Source: Pseudoalteromonas espejiana DSM 9414 (GTDB lineage: Bacteria > Pseudomonadota > Gammaproteobacteria > Enterobacterales > Alteromonadaceae). Taken from it: a DNA stretch of 64,000 nucleotides. Both the position numbers and the translations under genes were made by a program. Below are positions 26,813 to 35,672 of this stretch, piece by piece. The notes below the pieces were generated by a model. That model saw nothing but the letters and a program-made list of their open reading frames with translations, was not told the DNA's origin and searched no databases. Location of the stretch: assembly GCF_002221525.1 (NCBI RefSeq), contig NZ_CP011028.1, forward strand, positions 2,367,001 through 2,431,000, given 5' to 3'. The stretch's first letter is position 1; every line of letters begins with the position of its first letter.

Positions 26813-28459
26813 TTACTGCGTACGATGTTGCTTGTAGTACGCCATTAAGCCATTTGTTGAACTATCGTGTGCGTGTTTTACGCTATCATCGGTTAGTTCG
26901 CTTTCAATTTTAGAAGCTAAGCCTTTTCCAAGCTCAACGCCCCATTGATCAAATGAGCAAATTTCTAATATTATGCCTTGGCAGAATATTTTATGTTCGT
27001 ATAACGCAATTAAACGACCTACTGTTTTTGCATCTACCGTATCAAGTAGTATAGATGTTGTAGGACGATTGCCTTGATGGATTTTATGATTAAGTAATTC
27101 ATCAATTTGCGCCTGTGTTTTGCCTTTAGCCGCTAAATCTTCTGTTACTTGCTGTGCATCTACACCACTCATCATCGCTTCTGTTTGCGCTAAAAAGTTA
27201 GATAGTAAAATATCGTGGTGTTTATCTACCGCTACTTGCGGCTTAACTGACGCAATAAAATCAGCCGGTACAATCACATTACCTTGGTGCAAACACTGAT
27301 AAAACGCATGTTGACCATTAATACCCGTCATACCCCAAATAATAGGTACTGTTGTATAAGGTACGGTTTCGCCAGCAAAGTTTACATGTTTACCGTTACT
27401 TTCCATCTCGCCTTGTTGTAAATACGCAGGCAACATATGAAGCGCTTGGTCATAAGGTAAAATAGCTTGTGATGTAAAATCTAAAAAGCTGGTATTCCAC
27501 ACACTAAGTAGTGCCATAATAAGTGGAATATTTTGCTCAAATGGTGCTGTTTTAAAGTGCTCATCTACTTCAAACGCACCTTCTAAAATAGCTTCAAAAG
27601 CATCAAAGCCTAAATATAAAGCAATTGGTAAGCCTATCGCACTCCAAAGTGAAAAGCGACCCCCTACCCAGTCCCACATGGTGAATACGTTTTCATCGCT
27701 AATACCAAATGCAGCGGTTTTTTCTAAGTTGGTACTTACAGCAACAAAGTGCTTAGCAATAGTGCTGTCATCTTTTGCTGTTTGTAAAAACCATTCAACG
27801 GCTGTTTTTGCGTTGGTCATGGTTTCTGAAGTGGTAAATGTTTTTGATGAAATAACAAATAGAGTTGTCTCAGGGTCAATAGCTTTTAATACAGAAGCAA
27901 TTTGAACGCCATCTGCATTAGATACGTAATGCACGTTTAATGTGTCATCAGCAAGCGCTTTAAGTGCTTCGGTTGCCATTTGTGGGCCAAGGTTTGAGCC
28001 ACCAACACCAATACTTACAACATCTTTAACCGCTTTACCGGTATAACCTAACCACTGACCACTGCGTACCTTTTCAACAAAGGCTTTAATTTTTGCTAAT
28101 TCGTTATCTACAGCTTGCGTTACATCTTCGCCATCTACTACTAACGGGGTATGAGCACGGTTACGCAAAGCAGTATGTAAAACAGAACGTTCTTCAGTAA
28201 TATTAATTTTTTCGCCGCTAAACATTTTGTCGCGCCAAGTGGCAATGTCACACTCGTTAGCAAGTTCAATTAACTGGGCAAAGGTGTTTTTGTCGATGCG
28301 CTGCTTTGAATAATCAAATAACACACCTGGAATTTGAGTAGAGAATGCATCAAATCGCGAATCATCTTGTGCAAATAACGTTTTTAGATGGGTTTGTTTC
28401 ATCTGTGCGGCACTTTCTTTAAGTGCTTGCCAACTTGCTAATTGCGAACGATTAGACAT
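26813..28459 (-). CDS. pgi: Glucose-6-phosphate isomerase
   Basis: 548 residues, full bacterial length. Signature blocks VSIGVGGSNLGPQMATEAL, VISSKTFTTSETMTNA, MESNGKHVNFAGE and SFDQWGVELGKGL (catalytic Glu, His and Lys regions). It interconverts glucose 6-phosphate and fructose 6-phosphate. It sits upstream of zwf on the same strand, separated by 274 bases with a hairpin, so zwf may have its own promoter. GAGGAT lies shortly before the ATG. Confidence 0.96.
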   Translation of the reverse strand: MSNRSQLASWQALKESAAQMKQTHLKTLFAQDDSRFDAFSTQIPGVLFDYSKQRIDKNTFAQLIELANECDIATWRDKMFSGEKINITEERSVLHTALRNRAHTPLVVDGEDVTQAVDNELAKIKAFVEKVRSGQWLGYTGKAVKDVVSIGVGGSNLGPQMATEALKALADDTLNVHYVSNADGVQIASVLKAIDPETTLFVISSKTFTTSETMTNAKTAVEWFLQTAKDDSTIAKHFVAVSTNLEKTAAFGISDENVFTMWDWVGGRFSLWSAIGLPIALYLGFDAFEAILEGAFEVDEHFKTAPFEQNIPLIMALLSVWNTSFLDFTSQAILPYDQALHMLPAYLQQGEMESNGKHVNFAGETVPYTTVPIIWGMTGINGQHAFYQCLHQGNVIVPADFIASVKPQVAVDKHHDILLSNFLAQTEAMMSGVDAQQVTEDLAAKGKTQAQIDELLNHKIHQGNRPTTSILLDTVDAKTVGRLIALYEHKIFCQGIILEICSFDQWGVELGKGLASKIESELTDDSVKHAHDSSTNGLMAYYKQHRTQ

Positions 28460-28806
28460 GTAAATATCCTCTAAAATATTTAAATTAATGATTTAAAAAC
28501 AGTTTAAGGTAAAATAGCTTCATTAACTGAGTGCTTTGCAAACTAAAATGCAAGCGCCTAGTATAACGAAAAAAGCAATAAAAATGCTGTTTTTATAATT
28601 TATGATGCAGATAATAACGCAATTTTTTACTTTTGACACCGGTATCATAAAAATTTTATGAATTAATTACCCACAAATTTTAAGCATTTAACAGTTTAAT
28701 CAACATTTATTAAATATTCATGAAATACGCATATAAGGTACCTAGCAAACTACACCCAGTTTAAAAGATACCCAATACCAACTTTAATAGCCTTAAAAAA
28801 GCGTAT
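28460..28806. other. Gene-free stretch upstream of pgi
   Basis: 347 AT-rich bases. It contains a perfect 17-bp inverted repeat TCATAAAA-A-TTTTATGA at 28645-28661, about 190 bases before pgi, a possible operator. No small ORF recognised. The right end near 28770 (ATACCCAATACCAAC) resembles the ends of other AT-rich repeats in the window. Confidence 0.5.
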
Positions 28807-31032
28807 TTAGTTAATAAGTGCTAAACCCCCTTCTACATTATAAATATGCGGATACCCTAACTGCTGTAAGTTAGCAGCCGCTATTTTTGAACGACTCCCA
28901 CTTCGGCATAATAGAATATACGTATGATCAGGGTTTAATTGATTTTGCACTACTGCATTCGCCATGCGGCTAAGCGATATATTGAGTGTGTGTGAACTTG
29001 GCGCTGAAAAAATATCACCCACATTAACGGCACTGTGCTCATAGGGTTCGCGCGTATCTATTAAGTACACATTAGGCTTTGTTAAAAACGTTTTGGCTTG
29101 TTGATAATTAAGCTGCTTAGCACGTGTTTGCACGGCAGCTTGCACATAACCACAAAGCTGGTTATCCGAATTTATATGCAGCTCCTCGCTTTTTATTTTT
29201 TGCTCAACAAATTCATCCGTTGTTATTTCTTTATTAAGCAGTGGGCTAAGAAGCGCAGTTTGAGCACGTGTTGTGCGCCAATTAATAGCAAAGCACTGTT
29301 GGTAATCGTGTCCTGAGCACATTACGGTATTATCACTCAAAGTAGTTGCTAATAATTGTAATGAGGTTGCCATTTGGGCTGCACTGCCGCCTTCAAGCGA
29401 TGTATTACCAAGTCCTGCTGGTAAAATTAAATCACCACAAAAACAATAATCAACATGCGCTGTTTCGTCATCTTTTAATAAGTAGCTTACGCTGTCTTTG
29501 CTGTGCCCTGGGGTGTGCAAAGTCGTCAGTGTTTTATTACCTAGTTTTATAGTTTGCTCGTTTGCAGCATTAACAGCTAACACATCGCTTAATAAACTAA
29601 CCGCACTGGTACGCTCTTGATGCTTATGGGTATCTAAAATTGCTTTTACAGTAAGCTGTTGGGTTTTTACTATTTTTTCAAAGCGTGGAATTAGCTCTAT
29701 AATTGGGTCAATCACTACTGCGCTTTTATCATCACTAACATAAAGCCAACTACAAGCTCCTTGGTGCCTAAATTGCGTTAAGCCAAGTGCACACACTTCT
29801 TGCCTAGGTGATGCACTGTCAGAGACAATTAAACAATTAGCCTCTAGCACTGCTTTTAAAGAACTAATACGTGTACACGCTTGATCTATTTGCGCTTGAG
29901 TAGCGGCTGGGCCAAACGAAAGCCTAATCGCATTTTCGCTTTGCCAATCGGTGGCGCCCATTGCATCAAGTACAAAACTGCGCTTAGCGCCTGTACTACA
30001 CGCCGAACCACCACTGACCCTAATACCTGTTGCATCAAATAAATCAATCACCTCTTTTGAAGTTAAAGCGTTAACTGCAAAATTGAGCGTAGTCGGCACT
30101 GAGTGATTAAAATCGTGGTTAAAGGTAATTTCACCAAAGGTATTTTTTAAGGCATTTAGCAGTTGTCCCCTGTAGCTATTAAGTACAGCAACAGATTTAA
30201 ATGTATTGTCTGACTTATCCAATAATAAACTAAATAACTTATTAAGCCCTGCAATGCCTGGGAGGTTTTCGGTGCCTGAGCGCATGCCGCTTTCTTGCCC
30301 GCCACCTGCTATAAATGGGGTATAGGCACTGCCATTTTTAATATATAAAAACCCTATTCCTTTTGGTGCATACAATTTATGACCCGAAAACGGCGCGTAA
30401 TCTATACTGGTATCGCTAAGTGCAAGTGCTTGTTTGCCCAAAGCTTGCACGCAATCTACCATCCATGACACTGACTTATTTTGGCTACGAATCACTTGTT
30501 CTATGGTTGCTAAGTCTTGATACACGCCGGTTTCATTATTGACCGCCATAGTACAAATCATGAGCGCATTGTTAATATGATCACTTATAAAGGCTAAGTC
30601 TAAAATGCCATTACTATCAACCGGAATGGCAAGTAACTCAGCGTTTATTCCCAGTACGCTATTCCAGTGTTTTAACGTATTAGGCACGGCTTTGTGCTCT
30701 GTTGCACCATAAAGCAATACAGGTTTTTTAATTGTATGATTTTTAGCATTAATTAGCGTAGAGACAATCGCAGTTTGAATACCTTCAGTAGCGCCGGAGG
30801 TAAATAAAATATCGCCATTTGGTGCGCCAATCACTTTACGTGCGTTTTGCCTTGTTTGCTCTAATAAATATTTAGCCTGAATACCGCTAATGTGCGGGCT
30901 TGAAGGGTTACCAAAACAAATTTGCATGGTGTGAGACACTACCTCAGCAATACAGGGTAAAACGGGTGTAGTCGCATTTGCATCAAGATAAACTTGGGCA
31001 GCTTGTTCATCGTGCAATAAAAATTCAGACAT
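28807..31032 (-). CDS. Fusion: cysteine desulfurase + metallo-beta-lactamase (persulfide dioxygenase-like) + rhodanese
   Basis: 741 residues from the ATG at 31032; a GTG at 31044 would add MRFL but lies within the apparent ribosome binding site (AAAGGTG). Domain 1 (about 10-395) is a class V PLP aminotransferase of the NifS type: VYLDANATTPV, GATEHKAV, PLP Lys in FSGHKLYAPKGIG, and the persulfide-forming Cys in SGGSACSTGAK. Domain 2 (about 405-635) is metallo-beta-lactamase fold: THKHQER replaces HxHxDH, but TPGHSKDS and CGDLIL are kept, so the three ligands of the mono-iron ETHE1/CstB site remain. Domain 3 (about 640-741) is a rhodanese with LIDTREPYEH and active-site loop CRSGSRS. Together: release of sulfane sulfur from cysteine, oxidation and transfer. 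A 100-base structured leader precedes it. Confidence 0.86.
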   Translation of the reverse strand: MSEFLLHDEQAAQVYLDANATTPVLPCIAEVVSHTMQICFGNPSSPHISGIQAKYLLEQTRQNARKVIGAPNGDILFTSGATEGIQTAIVSTLINAKNHTIKKPVLLYGATEHKAVPNTLKHWNSVLGINAELLAIPVDSNGILDLAFISDHINNALMICTMAVNNETGVYQDLATIEQVIRSQNKSVSWMVDCVQALGKQALALSDTSIDYAPFSGHKLYAPKGIGFLYIKNGSAYTPFIAGGGQESGMRSGTENLPGIAGLNKLFSLLLDKSDNTFKSVAVLNSYRGQLLNALKNTFGEITFNHDFNHSVPTTLNFAVNALTSKEVIDLFDATGIRVSGGSACSTGAKRSFVLDAMGATDWQSENAIRLSFGPAATQAQIDQACTRISSLKAVLEANCLIVSDSASPRQEVCALGLTQFRHQGACSWLYVSDDKSAVVIDPIIELIPRFEKIVKTQQLTVKAILDTHKHQERTSAVSLLSDVLAVNAANEQTIKLGNKTLTTLHTPGHSKDSVSYLLKDDETAHVDYCFCGDLILPAGLGNTSLEGGSAAQMATSLQLLATTLSDNTVMCSGHDYQQCFAINWRTTRAQTALLSPLLNKEITTDEFVEQKIKSEELHINSDNQLCGYVQAAVQTRAKQLNYQQAKTFLTKPNVYLIDTREPYEHSAVNVGDIFSAPSSHTLNISLSRMANAVVQNQLNPDHTYILLCRSGSRSKIAAANLQQLGYPHIYNVEGGLALIN

Positions 31033-31033
31033 T

Positions 31034-31132
31034 AAAAAACGCACCTTTATTACTAAAAAATATATCTTATACCCAATACTACATAACTTTAGGCGTATTG
31101 GGTAATAATCAATTAGTAACTTAGGTGCGTTT
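31034..31132 (-). promoter_or_regulatory. Structured 5' leader with three nested stems, hiding the fusion gene's RBS
   Basis: On the minus-strand RNA: P1 AAACGCACCU/AGGUGCGUUU (31132-31123 with 31046-31037), P2 UUACUAA/UUAGUAA (31119-31113 with 31056-31050), P3 ACCCAAUAC/GUAUUGGGU (31103-31095 with 31079-31071). They are strictly nested. The 3' arm of P1 contains the AAAGGUG ribosome binding site and runs into UUUUUU just before the ATG, so the same stem could either mask translation or end transcription from perM. No known riboswitch class was recognised. Confidence 0.55.
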
Positions 31133-31156
31133 ACTATGCCTTTTTAAACTAAATAC

Positions 31157-32233
31157 TTACTCAGCTATTTCTTTATTTAGCTCCTGCTGAGTTGACGACC
31201 ATGCGTTAATTAATGCTTTTACAAGTGATGCTAAAGGTATGGCAAAAAACACCCCCCAAAATCCCCATAAACCACCAAAAAACAGCACAGCAACAATTAT
31301 AAATACCGGGTTTAAATCAACAGCTTCAGAGAACAATAACGGCACTAATACGTTGCCATCGAGCGCCTGAATAACTCCGTATATTATTAACACCGTCCAA
31401 AACTGCGTTTCTAAGCCAAATTGAAATAGCGCCACAGCTGCCACAGGTATAGTAACTAGCGCTGCGCCCACAAATGGGATCAATACGGAAAAACCAACCA
31501 ACACTCCTAATAAAGCAGCGTAGCGTAAATCAAGTATGGTAAAGGCAATAAATGAAGTCCCCCCCACAATTAATATTTCAAATACTTTACCGCGAATGTA
31601 GTTCATTATTTGCTGATTCATTTCGTGCCATACTTGCAAAATTAAACGACGTTGCTGAGGTATAAGCGTGGCAGCACTGGTGGTCAGCTCAAGCTTATCT
31701 TTAAGCATAAAAAACACAAGCAATGGCACAAGCACTAAATATATAAGCCAAGCAACTACATCTTTTAACGATGTAAGCGAAAAAGAAACAATCACTTGGC
31801 CAAGCTCAAGCGCTTTAGCCTCTACACTTGCCACAATAGCTTGTACCTGCTCGGCATTAATTAAGCTCGGATATTGCTGAGGCAACGCCATTAAAAACGA
31901 CTTACCTTGTTCTACCATATGCGGTGTTTCTTGCACTAAGTTACTAGTTTGTTTCCATAAAACAGGGCCAATGACTAAAATTAAAGTCAGCATTATGCCT
32001 GTAAATATCAGCATAACGATAACCGTGGCGCTAAAGCGTTTTAATCCAAAGCGCTCTAAGTGCACTACTGGCCAATCAAGTAAATAAGCAATGACTAATG
32101 CAACTAATACAGGAACAATTAACGAGCCAAAAAAATACAGCAACGCCACAGAGGTAATGAGTAAAAATAATAAGGTGACTGAATGGGGGTCTGAGAACTT
32201 CCTTTCGTACCATGTTTTAACATATTCAAACAT
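31157..32233 (-). CDS. perM: AI-2E family transporter (PerM-like)
   Basis: 358 residues, about eight membrane segments. Features of the family: the N-terminal ALLYFFGSLIVPVLVALVIA, LVFFMLKDKLEL, central PFVGAALVTIPVAAVALFQF, and LVPLLFSEAVDLNPVFIIVA. Members include E. coli PerM and YdiK and the quorum-signal exporter TqsA; the substrate of PerM is not established. In enterobacteria perM lies beside bepA, and bepA is also close here (33259, opposite strand), which favours PerM. Its start overlaps the TusA-like gene by 8 bases, indicating translational coupling. Confidence 0.85.
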   Translation of the reverse strand: MFEYVKTWYERKFSDPHSVTLLFLLITSVALLYFFGSLIVPVLVALVIAYLLDWPVVHLERFGLKRFSATVIVMLIFTGIMLTLILVIGPVLWKQTSNLVQETPHMVEQGKSFLMALPQQYPSLINAEQVQAIVASVEAKALELGQVIVSFSLTSLKDVVAWLIYLVLVPLLVFFMLKDKLELTTSAATLIPQQRRLILQVWHEMNQQIMNYIRGKVFEILIVGGTSFIAFTILDLRYAALLGVLVGFSVLIPFVGAALVTIPVAAVALFQFGLETQFWTVLIIYGVIQALDGNVLVPLLFSEAVDLNPVFIIVAVLFFGGLWGFWGVFFAIPLASLVKALINAWSSTQQELNKEIAE

Positions 32234-32444
32234 GTAATGGCTCCACTAGTATGAGTCCTAGGTGTTGGTCAAATGTATAATTGTATGCATTTTTAATTAA
32301 AAAGCGCTTAATGTCGTCTGCGCTTTCATCGTTATTAATACTAAACGTAACAGCCTGCTTTAATGACTGCGCTTCACGAAGTGCCAATTTAAACTGCACA
32401 AACTGTTGCGGGCATTTAAATTTTTTTAAATCGCGCTCTAACAT
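32226..32444 (-). CDS. TusA-like sulfurtransferase (SirA/UPF0033 family)
   Basis: 72 residues, the size of TusA. Low but consistent similarity: the Cys-Pro motif at FKCPQQFVQFKLALRE sits where TusA has GLRCPEPVMMVRK, followed by LKQAVTFSINNDESADDIKRFLIKNA in the place of the second strand and helix. The Cys would carry a persulfide. First gene of a minus-strand set with perM and the cysteine desulfurase fusion, which fits a sulfur-trafficking role. The family call is by pattern and somewhat uncertain. Confidence 0.65.
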   Translation of the reverse strand: MLERDLKKFKCPQQFVQFKLALREAQSLKQAVTFSINNDESADDIKRFLIKNAYNYTFDQHLGLILVEPLHV

Positions 32445-32591
32445 AACTACTTTACTCGCTTAGTAAAATGAATAATAAGTCGCATATTGTCGGTCAATCT
32501 ATTTATAAAACGTGAACAGCTGTAACTTTTTCTTAAAACCATTCCTGCAATGGTTTATCCTTATAACATAATTAGCAGTAAGGATGAGTTA

Positions 32592-33257
32592 ATGCCTGGC
32601 ACGCATAATAAAGCGCAACTACCGAGTAATCCAACACTCAAAGAGATTAATTGGTATAAAAAGCAGATAAACTGGGGTGAACTACCGCCTTTTTATCATC
32701 TTGTTGCCTCTTCGGTCAGCGAATCTGAAGGGATTTTAGAGCACGGCTTTGAAAATGCAGTAAAAAGTCTACTCAATAAACGCAACTGGAATTTAGACTT
32801 ACTTGATGGCTATGAGGATGAGTTTGGCGAAATACACACCAAACACAAGCCTCGAATTGCCCTGCACCAAGTATTTACAGACCGTGGCTTTGAGCTGTGG
32901 GCACAGCCCTATGCAAAAGATGTCATTATTGATCAGTACATTAAAGATAACCGCTTTATGGAATTTAGAGTGTGGGATCCACATTCAATGAAAAACCTGA
33001 TCCGCATAAACCAATTGCATAAGTTTATTGGCTTTTATTTTGAACGTGGCGATAAAGCAGATAAAGCCATTATTTTACATGCACATAAGGTAGTACATAA
33101 AATTATTAAGTATTTGCAGCAAGAATTGAACGTTGTAAAGCTTGATGGAGTCACAATAAAAGAACTCTACCAATTGTGCGAAAAAGACAGCCGCGCGAGC
33201 AGCGACGAAATAGACATAGCTAAAATTGCAATTGGTGAACCAATTAACAAGGAATAA
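32592..33257 (+). CDS. Hypothetical protein upstream of bepA
   Basis: 221 residues from the ATG at 32592, which has AAGGATGAG before it; a longer frame from 32550 lacks a ribosome binding site. Soluble, rich in Lys, Asp and Tyr, no signal peptide. Recognisable stretches are LKEINWYKKQINWGELPPFY and FMEFRVWDPHSMKNL, but I cannot place it in a family. Its stop overlaps the leader of bepA (ATG at 33259, one base after the stop), so the two are coupled, suggesting an envelope-related or housekeeping role by association only. Confidence 0.7.
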   Translation: MPGTHNKAQLPSNPTLKEINWYKKQINWGELPPFYHLVASSVSESEGILEHGFENAVKSLLNKRNWNLDLLDGYEDEFGEIHTKHKPRIALHQVFTDRGFELWAQPYAKDVIIDQYIKDNRFMEFRVWDPHSMKNLIRINQLHKFIGFYFERGDKADKAIILHAHKVVHKIIKYLQQELNVVKLDGVTIKELYQLCEKDSRASSDEIDIAKIAIGEPINKE

Positions 33258-33258
33258 A

Positions 33259-34716
33259 ATGCAGCTAAAATTAGCCTTTATCACTTTATGCAGTGCCGCG
33301 CTTACCTTTAGCCTACTGGTTAGTGAGCCTTTAAAGGCGCAAACAAACTTTACCCTGCCCGATTTAGGCACATCTGCTTTGCAAGTTTTACCGCTTGAAA
33401 AAGAACAAGCCATTGGCGAAGTAATGATGATGCAAATAAGAGGCTCATCACCGGTGGTAAACGACCCCGTACTCGATGAATACCTAACAACACTTGGCCG
33501 TAAGTTAGTCGCAAATGCAAACGACGTGCGTTTTACTTTTTCGTTTTTTTGGGTAAACAATAACGAAATTAACGCCTTTGCTTTTTATGGCGGGCATGTT
33601 GGCGTGCACACTGGGCTTATTGCTCAATCAGACAACGAAAGTCAATTTGCCTCAGTACTTGGCCACGAAATTGCCCACGTTACCCAGCGCCATTTAGCAC
33701 GGCGTATTCAACAGCAACAAGATAATAGCGCACTTACCATTGCCGGTATGATTGCAGGTATTTTGGCTACGGTGGTTGCACCTGATGCAGGTATTGCGAT
33801 TATTTCGGCAAACCAAACGCAAGCTGCTTTTAGCCAACTAACGCACAGCCGAGCTGCCGAGCAAGAAGCCGACCGCATAGGCATGCAAACCCTTAATAAT
33901 GCAGGCTTTGATGCGCGTGCATCGAGCGAGTTTTTAACTAAGTTATCAGCGCAAATTCGTTACAAATATAAGCCACCCGCCTTTTTGCTCACTCACCCAT
34001 TACCAGAGAGCCGCGTGTCTGATGTGCGCCTACGTGCAGAGCAATACCCTGTACGCCATTTAAACCCAAGCCTTGAATTTAACTTAGCGAAAAGCAGAGT
34101 GTTAGCACGCTATGCAAATAAACCAGAAAACGCTGAGGCCCTGTTTAGAAAATTAATGCGCGAAAACAGCTACAACAACACCGCCCTAAAGTATGGCTTA
34201 GGCATTAGCTTACTCGATCAAGATAAATTGGATGAAGCCGCAAAAATTTTAAACGAGCTGTTAGAGAAAAACCCTAAAAACCTATTTTACATAGACACCC
34301 ACACCGACTTACTCATAGCGCAAGAAAAAGCCGACGAAGCGGTTAAATTTTTAGCGGAGTTAAATAACTATCGCCCTAATAACCAGGTAATTACTTTAAA
34401 TTATGCCAACGCTGCATTAGAGGCAGAGCAATTTGAGTTAGCCGAAAATATTTTAAAGAGCTTTTTACTTGAAAAACCAGACCATAGCTTAGGTAAGCAA
34501 CTATTAGCAGATGCCTATAAAAAACAAGACAAGCTTGCTGCTTACCACGAAGCCAACGCCGATGTACTTTCGCAATATGGGGCTTATATAAAAGCCGCCG
34601 ACGAAATCCAAAAAGCGCTTAATTTCGTAGAACCTACAGAGCTGGTTAAGCAGCAGCGCTTAAAAGCACTATTAACCCAGTATCGTCGCTTACAAAAAGA
34701 GCTTGCAAGACTTTAA
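33259..34716 (+). CDS. bepA: Beta-barrel assembly-enhancing protease BepA (M48 peptidase with TPR)
   Basis: 485 residues, matching E. coli BepA/YfgC. The start at 33259 has a good AAGGA and gives a signal peptide MQLKLAFITLCSAALTFSLL with a cut after about residue 27 (LKAQ). The M48 zinc motif is in SVLGHEIAHVTQRHLARR with the third ligand Glu in EQEADRIGMQ; the C-terminal half (from about residue 290) carries TPR repeats for docking to the BAM complex. In the periplasm it helps LptD assembly and degrades stalled outer-membrane proteins. Co-transcribed with the upstream orphan gene and probably arsC. Confidence 0.93.
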   Translation: MQLKLAFITLCSAALTFSLLVSEPLKAQTNFTLPDLGTSALQVLPLEKEQAIGEVMMMQIRGSSPVVNDPVLDEYLTTLGRKLVANANDVRFTFSFFWVNNNEINAFAFYGGHVGVHTGLIAQSDNESQFASVLGHEIAHVTQRHLARRIQQQQDNSALTIAGMIAGILATVVAPDAGIAIISANQTQAAFSQLTHSRAAEQEADRIGMQTLNNAGFDARASSEFLTKLSAQIRYKYKPPAFLLTHPLPESRVSDVRLRAEQYPVRHLNPSLEFNLAKSRVLARYANKPENAEALFRKLMRENSYNNTALKYGLGISLLDQDKLDEAAKILNELLEKNPKNLFYIDTHTDLLIAQEKADEAVKFLAELNNYRPNNQVITLNYANAALEAEQFELAENILKSFLLEKPDHSLGKQLLADAYKKQDKLAAYHEANADVLSQYGAYIKAADEIQKALNFVEPTELVKQQRLKALLTQYRRLQKELARL

Positions 34717-34770
34717 GTCTGCAAGCGCTTGCCCTAAAATAGCGGCAATTCATATTTTGGAACTAATTGT

Positions 34771-35118
34771 ATGTCAGTTACTATTTACCATAACCCGCGT
34801 TGTTCTAAATCGCGTGAAACCCTTGCAGTACTTGAGCAAAACAACGTAACCCCAAGCGTAGTAGAGTACCTAAAAACACCGCTTAATCATGAACAAATAG
34901 CAGAGCTTGTAAGCCAGTTAGGATTTAGCTCTGTACGCCAATTAATGCGTACCAAAGAAGATGCATACAAAGCACTTAATTTAAAAGAAGAAAACAGCGA
35001 GTCTGCATTAATTGCTGCAATGGTAGAAAACCCAAAATTAATTGAACGCCCAATTGTTGTAAATAACAATAAAGCCGCGCTGGGTCGCCCACCTGAAAAC
35101 GTATTAAGCGTATTATAA
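34771..35118 (+). CDS. arsC: ArsC-family (YfgD-like) thioredoxin-fold reductase
   Basis: 115 residues. Starts SVTIYHNPRCSKSRETLAVL with the single active Cys in the RCSKSR loop, followed by VVEYLKTPL and ERPIVVNNNKAALGRPPENV; this is the glutaredoxin-linked ArsC/YfgD branch. YfgD sits next to bepA in enterobacteria and its role in arsenate reduction is not proved, and no arsB or arsR is present here, so arsenate resistance should not be assumed. Its stop overlaps the ATG of the following wrbA gene. Confidence 0.87.
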   Translation: MSVTIYHNPRCSKSRETLAVLEQNNVTPSVVEYLKTPLNHEQIAELVSQLGFSSVRQLMRTKEDAYKALNLKEENSESALIAAMVENPKLIERPIVVNNNKAALGRPPENVLSVL

Positions 35119-35672
35119 TGAGCACCCAAATTGTGGTGCTATACCACTCAAGCCATGGGTCGGTTGAAGCCATGGCCCATGAAATAGCTGAATCAATAGA
35201 GCAACAAGGTGCAACCGCTTTGCTGCGCACTTTTGTAGCTAAAAACCCGCACGATATAATAATTACCAAAGATGATTTAATAAACTGCGATGGGCTTGCC
35301 TTTGGCACCCCTACGCGCTTTGGTATGATGGCATCGCAAGCAAAAACATTTTGGGAAACCACCAGCGATTTATGGCTCAAAGGCCAGTTAATAGATAAAC
35401 CAGCCTGTGTTTTTTCATCATCAAGCAGCATGCATGGCGGCAACGAAGCCACCTTACTTAACTTGTCATTGCCGCTTTTACACCATGGCATGATGTTACT
35501 TGGCGTACCCTACGAAGTACCTGAGCTACTAGCAACTCAATCTGGTGGCACGCCTTACGGCGCAAGTCATGTTGCAGGTAGTAGTAATTCAAATACGCTC
35601 AGTAAAGATGAAATTAAAATATGCCAAAGCGTTGGTAAACGCCTAACCCACATCGCGAGAAAACTTCAATGA
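35118..35672 (+). CDS. wrbA: WrbA-like NAD(P)H:quinone oxidoreductase (flavodoxin fold)
   Basis: 184 residues. FMN-phosphate loop YHSSHGSVEAMA near the N-terminus, GTPTRFGMMASQAKTFWETT and SSSMHGGNEATLLNL are the WrbA-type motifs. It reduces quinones by two electrons, limiting radical formation. It overlaps arsC by one base (ATGA type), and its stop overlaps the DUF2069 gene by 4 bases, so translation of the three is coupled. Confidence 0.88.
   Translation: MSTQIVVLYHSSHGSVEAMAHEIAESIEQQGATALLRTFVAKNPHDIIITKDDLINCDGLAFGTPTRFGMMASQAKTFWETTSDLWLKGQLIDKPACVFSSSSSMHGGNEATLLNLSLPLLHHGMMLLGVPYEVPELLATQSGGTPYGASHVAGSSNSNTLSKDEIKICQSVGKRLTHIARKLQ

Noticed and set aside
34976..35491. Minus-strand frame of 171 residues across arsC and wrbA.
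   Set aside because: It overlaps two conserved genes whose motifs are intact; it is a shadow frame.
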